A stretch of DNA of 64,000 nt from Sitta carolinensis (Eukaryota > Chordata > Aves > Passeriformes > Sittidae): NCBI GenBank assembly GCA_032173965.1, contig CM063284.1, positions 64,354,863-64,418,862 on the forward strand, read 5' to 3'. The notes beneath the pieces are model-generated. The model was given only the letters and a program-made list of their open reading frames with translations, searched no databases and was not told the origin of the DNA. Below are positions 1 through 13,500 of this stretch, in pieces (within the stretch, counting starts at the first letter, position 1; each line of letters starts with the position of its first letter). Made by a program: the position numbers and the translations under genes.

Positions 1-1251
1 TAAATGCCTTGTGTACATAGAGAAATTTAGTATTCAACATCACACAAACTCCGGAAAACTCTACAAAAACATCTCATAAAGTGAAAAGGTCTCCCTTAAC
101 ACTCATTTCTCTGGCATTCTAACCTTCAGAGCTCTTCAAACAGATTAATTTCACTTATGGTATGAAACCCAAGTACCAAATCTGAACCTAAAATCTGTTC
201 ACAGAACTGCATGACCTTTCAGTAATCTTTCAAAAGCATTCACTATTTAATAGCACATTTCCAATATAACACAATTTTTTTTTTCTTCTTTAATGATAAA
301 ATAAAGGAGCTGCATAAACACTGGTACATCTCTAATGATACAAAATTTTTCGTGTGTTGGTAGAGGGCGGGAAACCAGCATAGGACAGAACTGACCAGGT
401 CTTAAACCTGAAAAATTACCCAAAGGCTGAATTAACAGAGTTAACCACCTATTTTCAGTATGTTTTATGCAGACATACCAGTAAGTCTTAGCAACTCAGG
501 TTATGCTGCAAACCCTGGGAACATCTACTCTGAACTGTCAAACTATGGTCTCCAGAGAACTGGCTGAGCATGCCTCCATCCCCATTTATACAGGGGACTA
601 GAAAAATTTGCTAACTAGCTGATGGCCTCTCTCAGTGAGACGTCTAGGTCACATTCTACATAAATACAATGTCTTGGGGCTTTTTTTACTTTAAAATGGT
701 GTGCACTCTTTACTGAATTTGGCAAAACACAAGGAAGTAATGACAAATGATGCCCTCTACCAAAAAGAGCAAAAAAAAAGGCAGCCCGAACTAGTGCAAT
801 CAGAATAGTTGCTTTCTTGACCCCCATTAAAAAAAAAAAAAAAATTTAAAAAAAAACTTCTGGTTTTATTTGTCAAATGTATTTACTCATATTTAGCCAC
901 CTGTGAGTGAGATATTCTGAGTCACTCGTTCTAGGCAATTAACTTAGCTATCGAGCTACAGCAAGTCATCTTCATCTCCTATTATCCCCATTCAAGATTT
1001 ACAAATAATTGAGCGAAAATTGTAATTATCAGCACTGACTCTTTAAAGTATCAGGGACTCATAAATGTATTCCAAGTATGGTTATATTTAAAAGGTGACA
1101 GGATTGTATACTTCTAAAATGCTAAAAATTAAATTAATTCTAACATCTAGAGCTGACATTTTCCTACTTTACTTACTAAGGCAATGTGGAATATTAAGGA
1201 ATACCAAGTACTTCACGTTATCAAAAAAATCAAACTGAGAACAGAAGTTAC
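1..1251 (-). other. NUP153 intron 3 (partial)
   Basis: AT-rich DNA with an A-homopolymer-rich patch at 828-857. No further NUP153 exon or other coding signal was recognised. Confidence 0.6.
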
Positions 1252-1500
1252 CTTTATCAGATGCTCTAGAGGAGAAGCCACTGGTTGTTGAGATGTTATC
1301 GTCATCATGCTGAGAGGTAGAATCTTTTATTTCCTTTACGAGGGACAGCCCAGGACTGCCGATGCCAAGTGCGGAAGATGTGGAGGGCTGACAGTGTGGG
1401 ACTGTGGAATCCAACACAGTGCAGTTCAAATGGCTCCGGTGAAGGGAGGGCCTTGTTAACACATCCGAGAAGTTCAGTGCAGACCTGCTCGTGGATGGTT
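1252..1500 (-). CDS. NUP153: NUP153 coding exon 3
   Basis: The exon starts after TTTAG and reads [18 protein letters not shown], then SLHRSHLN, and finishes [10 protein letters not shown] at an AAAG|GTAAC donor. The Ser/Thr-rich block with [11 protein letters not shown] is nearly invariant among vertebrates. Phase 1 on both sides. Exon 4 was not found in the remaining 1.25 kb of the window. Confidence 0.95.
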
Positions 1501-4500
1501 CTAAACATGAACAGCGAGACAATCAGCTTCCCTATAGACAAGCTCACAGAAGCCAAAACCTGTTTTCTATCAACAGCCATGCTTATTGCCAAGCTCTAAG
1601 CACAAAAATAGAGAAGCCAAATTTAACTTCCTCAACCAGATAGGGTTTCATCTGTCTGATTACAACAGCAATATTACTTGCAATACTAAGCATTAATGTC
1701 GCATTAAGAAGTACTTAAGGATAGGATTTTTTCTGAATTTCATCAAAATCTGACCCTGCACTCAAGTGCTTAAACTCTGTCTTTCGCTAAATCAAACATC
1801 TATAAATTCCTTCTCCTCCAGATAATGCCTGCAATAAGCTTTCCAAAATTTGAGATTACATGACAAATTATGGACAATTCTGCACTTTTTATCATCTTGT
1901 AAAAAAGATGGTATTAGTCTGAATATGTAACATGAAAATATGTATTTGCAAAGATTTTTGGGGGTTTATTTATTCTGGTGTCATAATCCTCCCTTCCAAA
2001 TTCTACCATACCAGGCCATGCTACAGGCGAATTATCCCGTACCCATTAGAGATTTTGGTACAAAGGACCAGCAAGCAACATGGCCTCATTTGTAAGATGA
2101 CCATTTTTTCCCTTGTGAAAACAGTCTGTAAATATTACCAGTGTCCTGCAAGAAGTGGTCTCACAGCTCCAACTTGCCATATGAACAGAGAAGCAATTAA
2201 TGGCCATCTTGTGTATAGTCCCTCCCATGATTTCTGCATATGAATATAATTTTGAGACACTATCGTTCTGACATTCGCACTGAACCTTAAACTAGCTACT
2301 TCCATTTTCATAAGCACTGCACTACTAGTAATTAATTCTTCAAAGCACTGGTAGATTTTTAGGACTGTCTTGTTTGAGATGAAAGAAAGCATTATCAGAC
2401 CAAAGGCTAGCCAAACAAAGGAACACAGGCTTTTGCACATTGGTACCTCAGAGCCAAAGAAACAGGCTTTCTAAATTAAAAATACCAGTAACAATATAAA
2501 AAAAATTAACTATAGCGAGAAAGATTAACTACAATGTCCATGAACTGCAACACAAGCTACTGAAGGTTCTAGGGGGTCCCATCTGCTCCTGATTTCTTGG
2601 AGCTAGAAAGTTTGCTGTGCAGCTGTTCTCACTGAAAGGTCCTTTCACACAATTCTTCAGGAAAGCCAACACATGTTACTGATTCATGAAAACCTTCTCT
2701 ATTCCTTTATACAAAATTATGCTCAAGCTACAGCTATACAGAGAGCAGTAAAGCTCCTTATTTACAATTAGATAACACTGGTGAGAAAGGTATTTCCTCA
2801 TTACTTTTCATTCTGCCAACAACAGAAGCAGCTGACTGTCCACACAGATGGTTATGTACATGTGCTCAGACAAAATTTCTCACCTAATTAAAAACTGAGT
2901 TCCCAAAACTGCTAATTTAAGAGAAACTCAAATGAGAACATATGCAAATTCACAGAGTACTACAGAAGCAGTGAGAGGCATAGTCATAAAGCACAGATTA
3001 ATTTTAATATGATAAAAGGGTTGTAAACTTCTTTGCCAAGGATCCAAATAGTTTTCAAAGACCTCAAGCTAGCAATGCCACATGTTAATGCAACAAAATA
3101 TTTTTAAAAGAGTAATGTCATAAATACAGTTCCCCAGATCTCCACTAAACTAACACGGAAATTTAATGACTTGATTGAAGAAGCCCAGAGAAAAAGGAAA
3201 AAAAAACCAAACCAGGACACATGAAGGAATTTTCCTCTGGCATTCTAGCATCTGGTCTTTTGTTTTGAGGACAACAAAACAAATTAATGCTTCTACTACC
3301 TTAGGCAATTAGATAAACTTTCATTCCAGATCCTTTAAAAAGAAAATGTAACCAAACACACTTGCAAATGAATATGCTAGCAGTATTTTGTACTTGGCTA
3401 CTTGACTACATGAAGTTAACTCATGACTTCTAAGGGCTCTAAGTCAACTTCCAGTATGTTTAAACTTTGGAGCTAAGGCAGTTCTAAAAATTGAGTAGCT
3501 GAGGTTTTTTTCTTTGTTTTTGCTATGTGTGGGGTTATTTTGGGTTGGGGTTTTTGGTCGGTCGTTTTGGTTTGGGTGTTGCAGGGTTTTTTGTTGTTTG
3601 CTTTTTTTCTGTCCAAATGCTCCTTCCAGCCTCCCCTAGAAATGCAGATTCAAAACCAGAAATCTGTGAATAAATACAGATGGTCAGAATACTAAATGAT
3701 ATTTCACATACCTTCTAAATTAATTCTTGCTGATTCAGGCGTGACTCTCCCATCAATTACCATGGCATCTTCATTTGCATAATCATGGTGATAGTTTACT
3801 GGATTCTCTTCCTCGCTTGCAGATTCATTCATATCTACACATTTATCTTCCCTTTTATTGAAATACTTCTGCAACCATCCTGGTACAATGTTTTTCACTG
3901 ATTCAGTCACTCTGCTAAGGAGCCCCAGCTTGAAAAAAACCACAGGAACACAGTCAGCAGCATACTCTGGGATGCAACCTTGCACAGACCTCCAAGACAG
4001 ACATTAGATAGCAATATTCAGATGAGTAAAGATAAGAGGGTGGTGGATCCTTGATAAAGAATTCCTATACTACTTGAACACACATGAAATAAATGCACCT
4101 AACATTGATTTACTACTAACCCATCAGTTTCTGCACTTCCCAGAGACCTTGGCAAAACTTCTACATACTGAAACTACAGCCGAAGTTCACCAAAGGCTTG
4201 TCAAGTCACAAGGTCATCAAGAAATTCAATTTCTAAGTAACTCCTGACGTATGCACTTTTTTTTTTGTAGACTTTTCCTTCTAACACCTTCATATGAAAA
4301 AACATCAAACTCAGAAGCTCAGCAATAATCTACAGCAATAGTGATGAGCAGTAATGGTAGAATCAGTGAACTTAAATATTTCTTTTTCTAATGATGAACT
4401 GCAGGAACAATGTGCACCAAAAACTCCACTATTATGCTCTGAACAGTGAGGGTATCCTCACTACAAGACTGCTAGGTAGATTCAATTTGATCAAATTTCA

Positions 4501-7500
4501 TTTCATGGTATGTTAAAAGTTTTGTATCTCCAAACCTTAATATTTGGCAGTTACTGAATACATAAAAGCCATTTCCATTTTGACATTTACCAATTATTTG
4601 TAATACACATGTTCTAAGAAGAAATATTTATTCAAGAATTTTTTTAGGCAGTCACTTGTCCCCCATCATGTCCTCAAAATTTCAACATGCCTTCTTGCTT
4701 CTTTGCAGCAGAGTGCTTGCAACATGGAGCTGACCCTCTTACACTGATTGCAGCCACAGAACCATCTGATAAACTCTGCAAGCTGGAAGAAAGCACCAAA
4801 GCTACCTCCACAATTTCAACACTTTGGAAACTGAAAAGCAACAAGAGTGTAAAAAAGAATTTTGTTGACCTTCTTTGCCAGTTGCTAACACATGCATCAA
4901 GGTACTTCATTACTTTTCTGGGTTTAGACAACAGAATTTTCTTTAAATTATTATTCGTGTATAGAAAATTGAGAATATTCTTTGAAGATGTAGTAGTTAG
5001 TCTAGTAAGCAACTCTGAAACAAGAACCCTGTTGTATTCAACTTTCTTTAAAAAATCAGCACGCATGAAAGAAAAAGCCTGTATCTGTCATTCACATCTT
5101 TCATACACCGTAACACAAACACCAATTTACAGGACACCCTTGAGTCTGGAGTTAGGAGGGGGGCTGGAAAAGAGGAGAAAGGGAAGGTAGAAATCAAAAG
5201 TCTTTTCACAGAAAGAAAGTCATCCTAATTTACAATTTGACATTGTTTATAATGATCTGTAATGTAATCTTTTACTTGCACAAAGACAGAATAACTAGCC
5301 TGGGACAGCTTAAACCAGACAGAGTACAGCATAAGAAACATATCTATCACAATTACCACACTAAGATGGATGCACACTAACGTGCCATGCTCAGGGTGTT
5401 GCTACTATTCTATATAAATACTAAGCTTCAGCTTTCCAATAACAAAAACTGTGCAACACCAGAGCTCACAAGCAGTTTAGTGCCTGGCACCAGCAGAGGC
5501 AGTCTGTATTCTGTTCCTGCCCCTCATTTTCACCTCTACTTTGACACAATGTGCCCCTCTAGGGGAGTGAGAATTCTGCTGCTATGAATAAAAGCGTATC
5601 AGGAACTCAGAGGAGTCAAAATTTGCCAAAATAAGCAAACGCTCAGGACACAAACTGTATCCAAGGCAATGCTCCTTTCAAAAAGCTAGGCATCACTACA
5701 TTCAGTATTGATAGAGAGTCTCTCCATTAGAGAATAAGACATTACTGGACATAAAGCAGGTGCCAGTATGATTCTTTTGCTGAGGAAATCTTCCAGGACT
5801 GAAAGCTACCTGAGACTCAAGATGGAAGAAGTCACAGGCATCCAGAAGAGTAAACACCCAATCATTAGGAAGCCTAATGAGTAACTGGAGAATGTAGCTA
5901 GACTAGTAACTAACCAAGATGACATTTTACCATCCATATCTGACACCAGACTGGTGTGACCCTTTTGTGTAAATGGCAGCACTTGCCATTCTCCACATAA
6001 TCAGCATTCCAAGCTGGGTAACACAGGGTAACTTCCAAAACCTACCCATAAGCTGGAACTCAGCATTGCCATACTGCACCAAGTACTAATGGCCTGCTTC
6101 ACCTGGCTTATGCGCAGTGATAGACAAGGAGCATAGTTTTATACTCCAGAATAATGCTGGCTTAGTGACAAAGCAAGAGAAAGCAAAATAAGTGCAAAGG
6201 CACCCACATTTTCTGTTTGCAAAATATATTAAAGGCACCATGAAAGAACTATGCAGGCATTATGAATGAGCCATCATCAAACACAGATCCAACTTAAAAA
6301 GAAGATACCTTCCCCCTAAAAGTATTCCACATGCCCCAGGTATATCTATTCAAATAAACACACACACACACATTCTTTCCATCACCTCTTACCTGCCCAT
6401 CAGAACTAAAAGCCAACAGTAAAGCTCTGTGGCTGGATTCCTGATCAAGTCAGGCAGCTAAGGTACCACTGACCAACTACACATTTGAACATGCATACTC
6501 CTTATCCTCGCCAAAACTACTCAGCAAAATGTCATGCCTTACACTGCCTTCAAAGCTGGTATTTTAATCTTACCCAAACTTGCAGTTTTCTTATTCTTCA
6601 GCTTCAGCACATGCACTTGAACACCCTTTCCCTCTCTCTGTACATGCAAACAAGCCAACACTGTCAGCAGCAGAGCACTCCCCCTCTTCTACTGTGTCAC
6701 CAGCTCTGCACTTTGTCCATCCCATCTCCTCGGAGAGGAATCATTAATCCTTCTAGAAGGATGACAAGGACAGTACACCCCATTTATGCCAACAGATCTT
6801 CAGATATGAAATACAAAAGACAAAGTAACAGACAACTCTAGCAGGCTTATTCTCCAGCAAACTGCTCAGATCCTTATCTTCTCATGCCACAATTATGAAC
6901 CAGTCTCTTCCAGAACACCTCCAATCAGTACAGCCACTCTGAACATGCTACTGCACAAAAGCTGTTCTAGTTCCCAGTCTCAGGTTGGGAGCAAAAGACA
7001 TGGTGCTGGCATGCAGTCTAATGTTCATAACTTCTCATTTCTACAGGCCACACAGGTACCAAACTTAATATCACGGAAGGGCAGAAGATGCAATGGGGCA
7101 ATCCCAACTGTGTGACTGCTGTGTTTTATTCAGTGAACGTTTTACTCCTTAACTGACTCATTTCAGAGGTTTGAGCTGCTGTCAGTATCAACTGATGTCT
7201 TTGCACCTCAAATACACTCATCCCAAAAAATATCAGCAGGAAAGCTGAACAAAATGAAAATCCACTGTAAAGACTCATTAGCTTATGAATAGGTACTTAC
7301 GACAGTTTTTTTCAAAATCTGTGTATCATCTCAAGTGTCTGCAGCTCTGCTAGGTTTATCTAAGTCTATGTATACAAACATCATAGCAACAGTAACTACA
7401 GTAACAGCTACTCCAAGGCATATTGGCTTGATATCATGGAATTACTGAACTATTAAGGCTGGAAAAGACCTCTTACATCATTGTGTCCAACTTTTACCCA

Positions 7501-10500
7501 AGAGTCCAAACCCTCCTTTTTTGGGCACAAACACTAATTTCTGAGTTTCAAGCCCTGCTCCTTAGGTTCCAAGACTCATCTGAAGGGCCCAGAGCATTAT
7601 TTTGAAGGCTCCAAGTCTGATTTGGAAGGCCCAAAGCCTCATTTGTAGAATTCAAATTCCTGATTGAGTACAAAGGCACATCTTCAGGCCCAAACCCTAG
7701 TTTCCAAAGCCTCCATCTCAGGAATCAATGCCTCCTATTTAAGATTCAGCCTTTTCTCTAATGGGCTCAAAGCCTTCCTCTATGCCTCCAAAAACCCATT
7801 TCTAGGGAGTGGAGCCTTAGTTCAAGGTATTGAAGCACCATTTGAGGGCACAAAACCCAAGAAAACCCAACCTCAGGGTTCAAAACCCTTCTACTCATCT
7901 CCAAAAACCCATTTCCGAAGCCCAAAGCCCTAAGCCCTGTGCTGAACACTCAAATCATTCAGAGGGTCCAAAGCCCTATTCTCATGAGGTCATGGAATCA
8001 TTAAGGTTGGAAAACACCTTTAAGACCATCAAGCCCAACTGTTAATTCAGCACTACCGTCATGTTCACCATCAAACCAACGTCCTCAAGTGCCAGCTCGA
8101 ACTGCCTTTCTCTGAACACACTCTAGACTCTCAGTGTCTTCCTTGTAGAGAGTGGTCCAAATCTGAAGACAGGATTCCAGGTGTGGCCTCACCAGTGCTG
8201 AGTACAGGAGGAAAACCACTGCCCTGGCCACACTGCTCCTAATACAGGCCAGGATGCCACTGGCCTTCCTGGCCACTTGGGCACAGCTAGCTCTTGTTCA
8301 GCCACTGCTGACCAGCACCGGAAGCTTTCCGGCAACCCTTACCCCAGCCAGTAGCGCTGCAGGGGTTGTTATGACCCAAATTCAGGTCTTGGCACTTCAT
8401 CTTATCGAACCTCATAAAACTGGTCTCATCCCGTCTACCCAGCCTTTCTAGATCCCTCTTTTGAACTTTCCTATCCTCCAGCACATCAAAACTCCTGCCC
8501 AACTTGGTGTCATCTGCAAACTGGCTTAGGGTGCAATCAATCCCCTTGTCCACATCATCGATGAATATGGTAAAAAGGACTGGCCCAATAGTGAGCCCTG
8601 ACAAACACCACTTGTGACTGATCACCAGCTGGATGCAACCCTATTCACCACCACATTCTGGGCCTGGCCATCCAGACAGTTTTTTACTCAGCAAAGATCA
8701 CACACATTCACACTGTGGGAATGTCCAGGTGAATGCCAAGAGAATGTCATGGGAAATGGTGTCAGAGGCTTTACTAAATTCTAGGTAGGTAACATCCAAC
8801 ATCCAGAGTCTTTCCCTCATCCACCAAGTGGTTAACTCTATCACAGAAGGAGATCAGATTGGTCAAGCAGGATCTGCCTTTCATAAACCCATGCTGTCTG
8901 CAACACTAAGCAAAAGATATGTAGACAGAGGAATCAGCTAACAAACAGGCGTCATAATTTACTACTTTCAAATACCATTTCTTCAAAGGATTTATATAAA
9001 GAAAAATCAGTAGTTTGTGGTCACAGTTTGAATACCAAACTTAAAAGCAGGCTATTTCTTGGCCAAAAATATTTACAGAATAAGACAGTTGTTCCAGCTT
9101 CTAAGGGTCTTTCACATAGCACAGGGTGAAGAAAGCGCTGGCAAGAGCACTCAACAGTGACATTACTCAAAAACATCCATTTTGTAACTGATTTGATTTC
9201 AGTCCAGGGGGTTTAAGTATGAAGAAAAAAAAAAAAGTATAAAAATTATATAACAGTCATACACTTACAGAAATTTGTCAGAGATGCAAAATACACAACT
9301 GGATAAAAGAGCGAATTTCCACTTCACTGTATACACACCTCTGAAAAGCATAAAATTCTTGTCTCTCAGAGACTTCCTTGCTTCCAGTTTCAAAGTTAAA
9401 GTTAATAGAACATATGACTCAGTAAGTCCTCAGAAAGAAAACCTGCCACTAACAGTGAAGTTCACTGAGATAAAGCAGATCAATCTAACCACTTCCAAAC
9501 ATTTAAAAGGAATTTTGTTGCCCTCCATCCCCTATAGTTAGCTTACGCCAGCTCTGACACATAGCAGGCTACTCTCCATACTAGCTGAATTCTTTAATCT
9601 GGCAAAAAGTACGTGCAGAAACATGTACATGTAGAAACTGCTGGGCTAATGAGTTAAACTGGCTCAGTGCACCAGAACTGGCCTGAGAGAAAGCACGATC
9701 AGGCAGCCAGAACCAGAGGTACATGAAATAAAACTTTTTCCTTCTTTCAGTCATCTTGTGTCTGTAATGTCTTTAAAGACATTGTCCCATTCTCCTCTTC
9801 ACCTCACCCTTCCCTTGTGCTGCCACTAGCACACATAAGCAACCAAATGACAAATTGTAGCAAGGCTGTATTAAATAGATCCAACCAAAAATCTGTAGGC
9901 TGTGATGGTGAGGACTACCCCTCAGGGGCAGCAGGTTGCTGGTGCAGTTTACCATGTGCCTGCATTGGCACTCATGCAAAAGCAGGAACAGAAATGGAAA
10001 CATGACATGATTGTCTCTTGCAGCAGCAGACTTAGACTGGCTTAGACTAACTCTACTTTTGCTATTCAGGGAGTGGCTTCAGTTTGGATGCGGGACAACA
10101 CAGTTTGATATTTAATTTAGAAAAAAAAAGACAATAAAACTTATGACTTAATATGAACAATATGTTTCAGGAATGTTATTAATTATGTTACATTTGAAAA
10201 ACAAAAATTTTATTTAAGGCAAGTGACTAGTTCAGATTTATTCCTGAAAGTCATGAAAAGGGATTATATTACCCAATGCTAGTGTATTTCTTTCTTATTA
10301 AGTGAGCCTTATTTTCCTTAGTCTTGTTAGCTTTAGAATAAATATTCCAGGGAAATTCATTTTTTTCTGACACTGTTTGCACATTTGTACAAATCATTAT
10401 CACTTACAACTGAGTGTAAAACACCAATCAGTATGTGCTCTGAGAGATAAATCAGTGCCTAACCAATAGGTTAAATCCTTGTGACACTGAATGGTTTTAT

Positions 10501-13500
10501 CTCAAGTTTTGTCCACACCTTCAGCTGACATAGCAACAACAATACAAAACGCACCATGAAGTACAAGGTACCTTTTTCACTTCCTTTTAGGAAGGACTAC
10601 ATAGGCACTAGTTGATCCTCGGCAGGAATCAGCAACGTGTTCTGTAAATAACATTCAGTATTACACTTTGACATGGAAATCTATCAGCAGAAAAACCAAC
10701 ATCTTTAAGATTCATGAGACTATTTTCCCTTAAAACTTTACAAGCCATTTTAAAGCTCCTTCTTTCCCAGTTTAAGAAGGAACTCCATATAGTTAGTATT
10801 TTTTAATTGGAAGACTGCTTCAACTTAGCTGCCCCAGTGTCTCCAGCTAAGTTTCATAAACAGTATCTAGAATTTTATTAACTGAAATGCTGCTCAGAAT
10901 ATCTTTCCTATAAGGAAGCCCTACAGTCTAAACTTACTGTTTTTACTTTTATTTCTGACATAACCACATGGACAAGAAGTTTAAAACTAGAATGATCAAG
11001 AAGTACATTTCCCATGGCATCAGATGGTCTTTACAAGTCCATTAGCACAAATTATGAGATTTAGCAAAGTATAAGACACATTTTATATTTAGGATTTAAA
11101 TACACTACTTAGGCATAAAATTGCTTCTCTTATTTATAAGTATTCTATATACAGTAAGACCAAATTAATTACACTATTTCAACATCACCAAACTTAACTG
11201 ATAATGGCAAAGTCTTTCTCTTTCCTGTATTTACAGCCAAGAAGTTCATGCATACACGGACTTTCAACGCATCATACCCTATACTACCTGCTACAATGTA
11301 AAAGACTCCCAGCAAAGAATTAAACATTTTCAATGCCATTTTGTCTGAAAGCAAGCAAAACATGATATCACAGGCTAATCTATGGCACATAGTGGTGAGG
11401 ACATGCTGTGTATTTAAAACACAAAAACAGGCAGCCCAAATTCTGCAACAACTCCTGAAGCAACAGTTAAATGCCATCTGAGGTCAACTCACAGCTTGCT
11501 TATGTCCCACCCTGTGTCCAGTGCTTCCTAGTGAGAAGACAAGGCTTGAAGATTTGAACCATATTTCACAAAATTAAGTACAAAATCTCACTCGTGACGT
11601 TTTGGAAAACAGTCTTCAAAACAGAAGACTGGAATTAAATTTTTAGATATAATGGAGTATTAGCAAAAAACAGCAAAACATTCACATCCTCCCTCTGAAG
11701 TATCTTTTCTGTCCATGCTGATCTACAAACTGGGCTGACAATACCACATACTAGTCATTCTGCAAAATCTACAGCCAATTCTGTTGCAACTTCAGTATGT
11801 TACCTAATTCACAAATTTGAACAGGTATATTAAAATCAAGTAACTAAATAATCGCATTTAGTTATTCACTGTGATACTTTGCTACTTCAGCAAAACTCAA
11901 AGCCTTCCTCCTTTTTAAGTATCATACACAGACATTGTGCAGCATACCAAAGTTAAGCCTCACAATTCATCTAACCAGCATAATCTGCAATTACTTTAAA
12001 TTATACACATCTAATCCTAGTCATACACCTCCTGACTAGATTTTAAAATGTAAGAATTGGTGCTTAAGAGAAACCAATGACCCTTGGACACAATTGCTTT
12101 AGCTGGAGCAGTGAGGAGTATTGTTAAATTCTTTGACATTTCTTTGACATAATATTCTGAAACTGTAAGGTCCAGGTAGCTTCGGCTCTGTTGCAGGGCA
12201 GCAATCTTCAGTTGTGAGAGGCAGCAGTGTCTTTCTGGCCGTATTTTTTCATCACACTGCAACTGACAGAACCATGAACATCTCACTTTAAACATAACCA
12301 GTATTTTCAGACACTGTTCTCTTACCAGCAGGATGAAAAATTGCCATTGCACATAGAGATTATTTTTTTAGTGACTGAAGGTCACTAAAAAAATCATCTA
12401 CAAATCTGTATATATTCTACAGAATATATCTGTATATATACAGAATATATACAAATCTGTATATATTCTACAACTCTGTAAAATAAGTTTAGTAACAAAT
12501 ACTGAGGGCTAACATTAGAACACATGTACTGTTATAGATAAATTTAATATGGATCTGGTTGTACCCCAGCAATTGCTGAACACAGCTACATTTAAATCTA
12601 TTTTCATCTGTTCAGCTTAGGATAATTTTAACTATAAATGCACCTGTATTACAGTCTCACCATTTTAGTATCTCATTACTGTAAATACTTCAGTGCCTCA
12701 CTGCAATTCAGTCTCAAAGACAATGACAATTGGACAGTTTAGCTCTTTGCTTGGTTTACTTCAGTCTTAGAAGTCACCAGTCCTTGAGCTCTAGTAAGGG
12801 AAGGAGTTTTGAGACGTATCTACTTCAAAAACATTTGACTCAAAATACAATCATAACTAAAAGCAAAGTCAGCCAGCTCCCCAAGATACTCCCACACAAC
12901 TTTTTCCCAGAGCAGAACCATCAAGAAAATATTAAATAGCCGCAGCAAGGAGAAAGAAAATTTTCTACTGGCTGAGGTATTCACAAATTGTACGCAGCCG
13001 TAGGACTCAATCTGTGCTGGTGTACCTGTGTTAGCACACACATTTCATCATGAAATTTCATTCATACTCACACCAGAAAATGGAGATATAAAGATGGATT
13101 CATGTTTAGTTGAAAACACCACAGTAGTCTCAACTAAGCCAAACCCACCCCAAGATCGTGTACTTAATAGGTTCATAGGTTCATAGAATGTTTTGGGTTA
13201 GAAGGGACCTTTAGAGGTCATCTAGTTCAAACTTCCCTCCAATGAGCAGGGACATCTTCAACTAGATCAGACTACTCAGAGTCCCATCTAACCTGACCCT
13301 GAATGTTTCCAGGGACCGAGCTTCAACCACCTTTCTGGGCAATGTGTTCCAAAGTATCACCATCCTCTTTTTAAAAAATTCTTCCTTACATCCAGTGTGA
13401 ATCAACCCTTCTTCAGTTAAAGGAATCCAAGTCCCCTTTAGGTACTCAAGGGTGTCCGTAAGGTCTTCCCAGAACTTTCTCTTCTCCAGGCTAAAGAGCC

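Noticed and set aside
1305..1599. Frames on both strands over NUP153 exon 3
   Set aside because: They are shadows of the exon, whose own frame carries the conserved Nup153 sequence.
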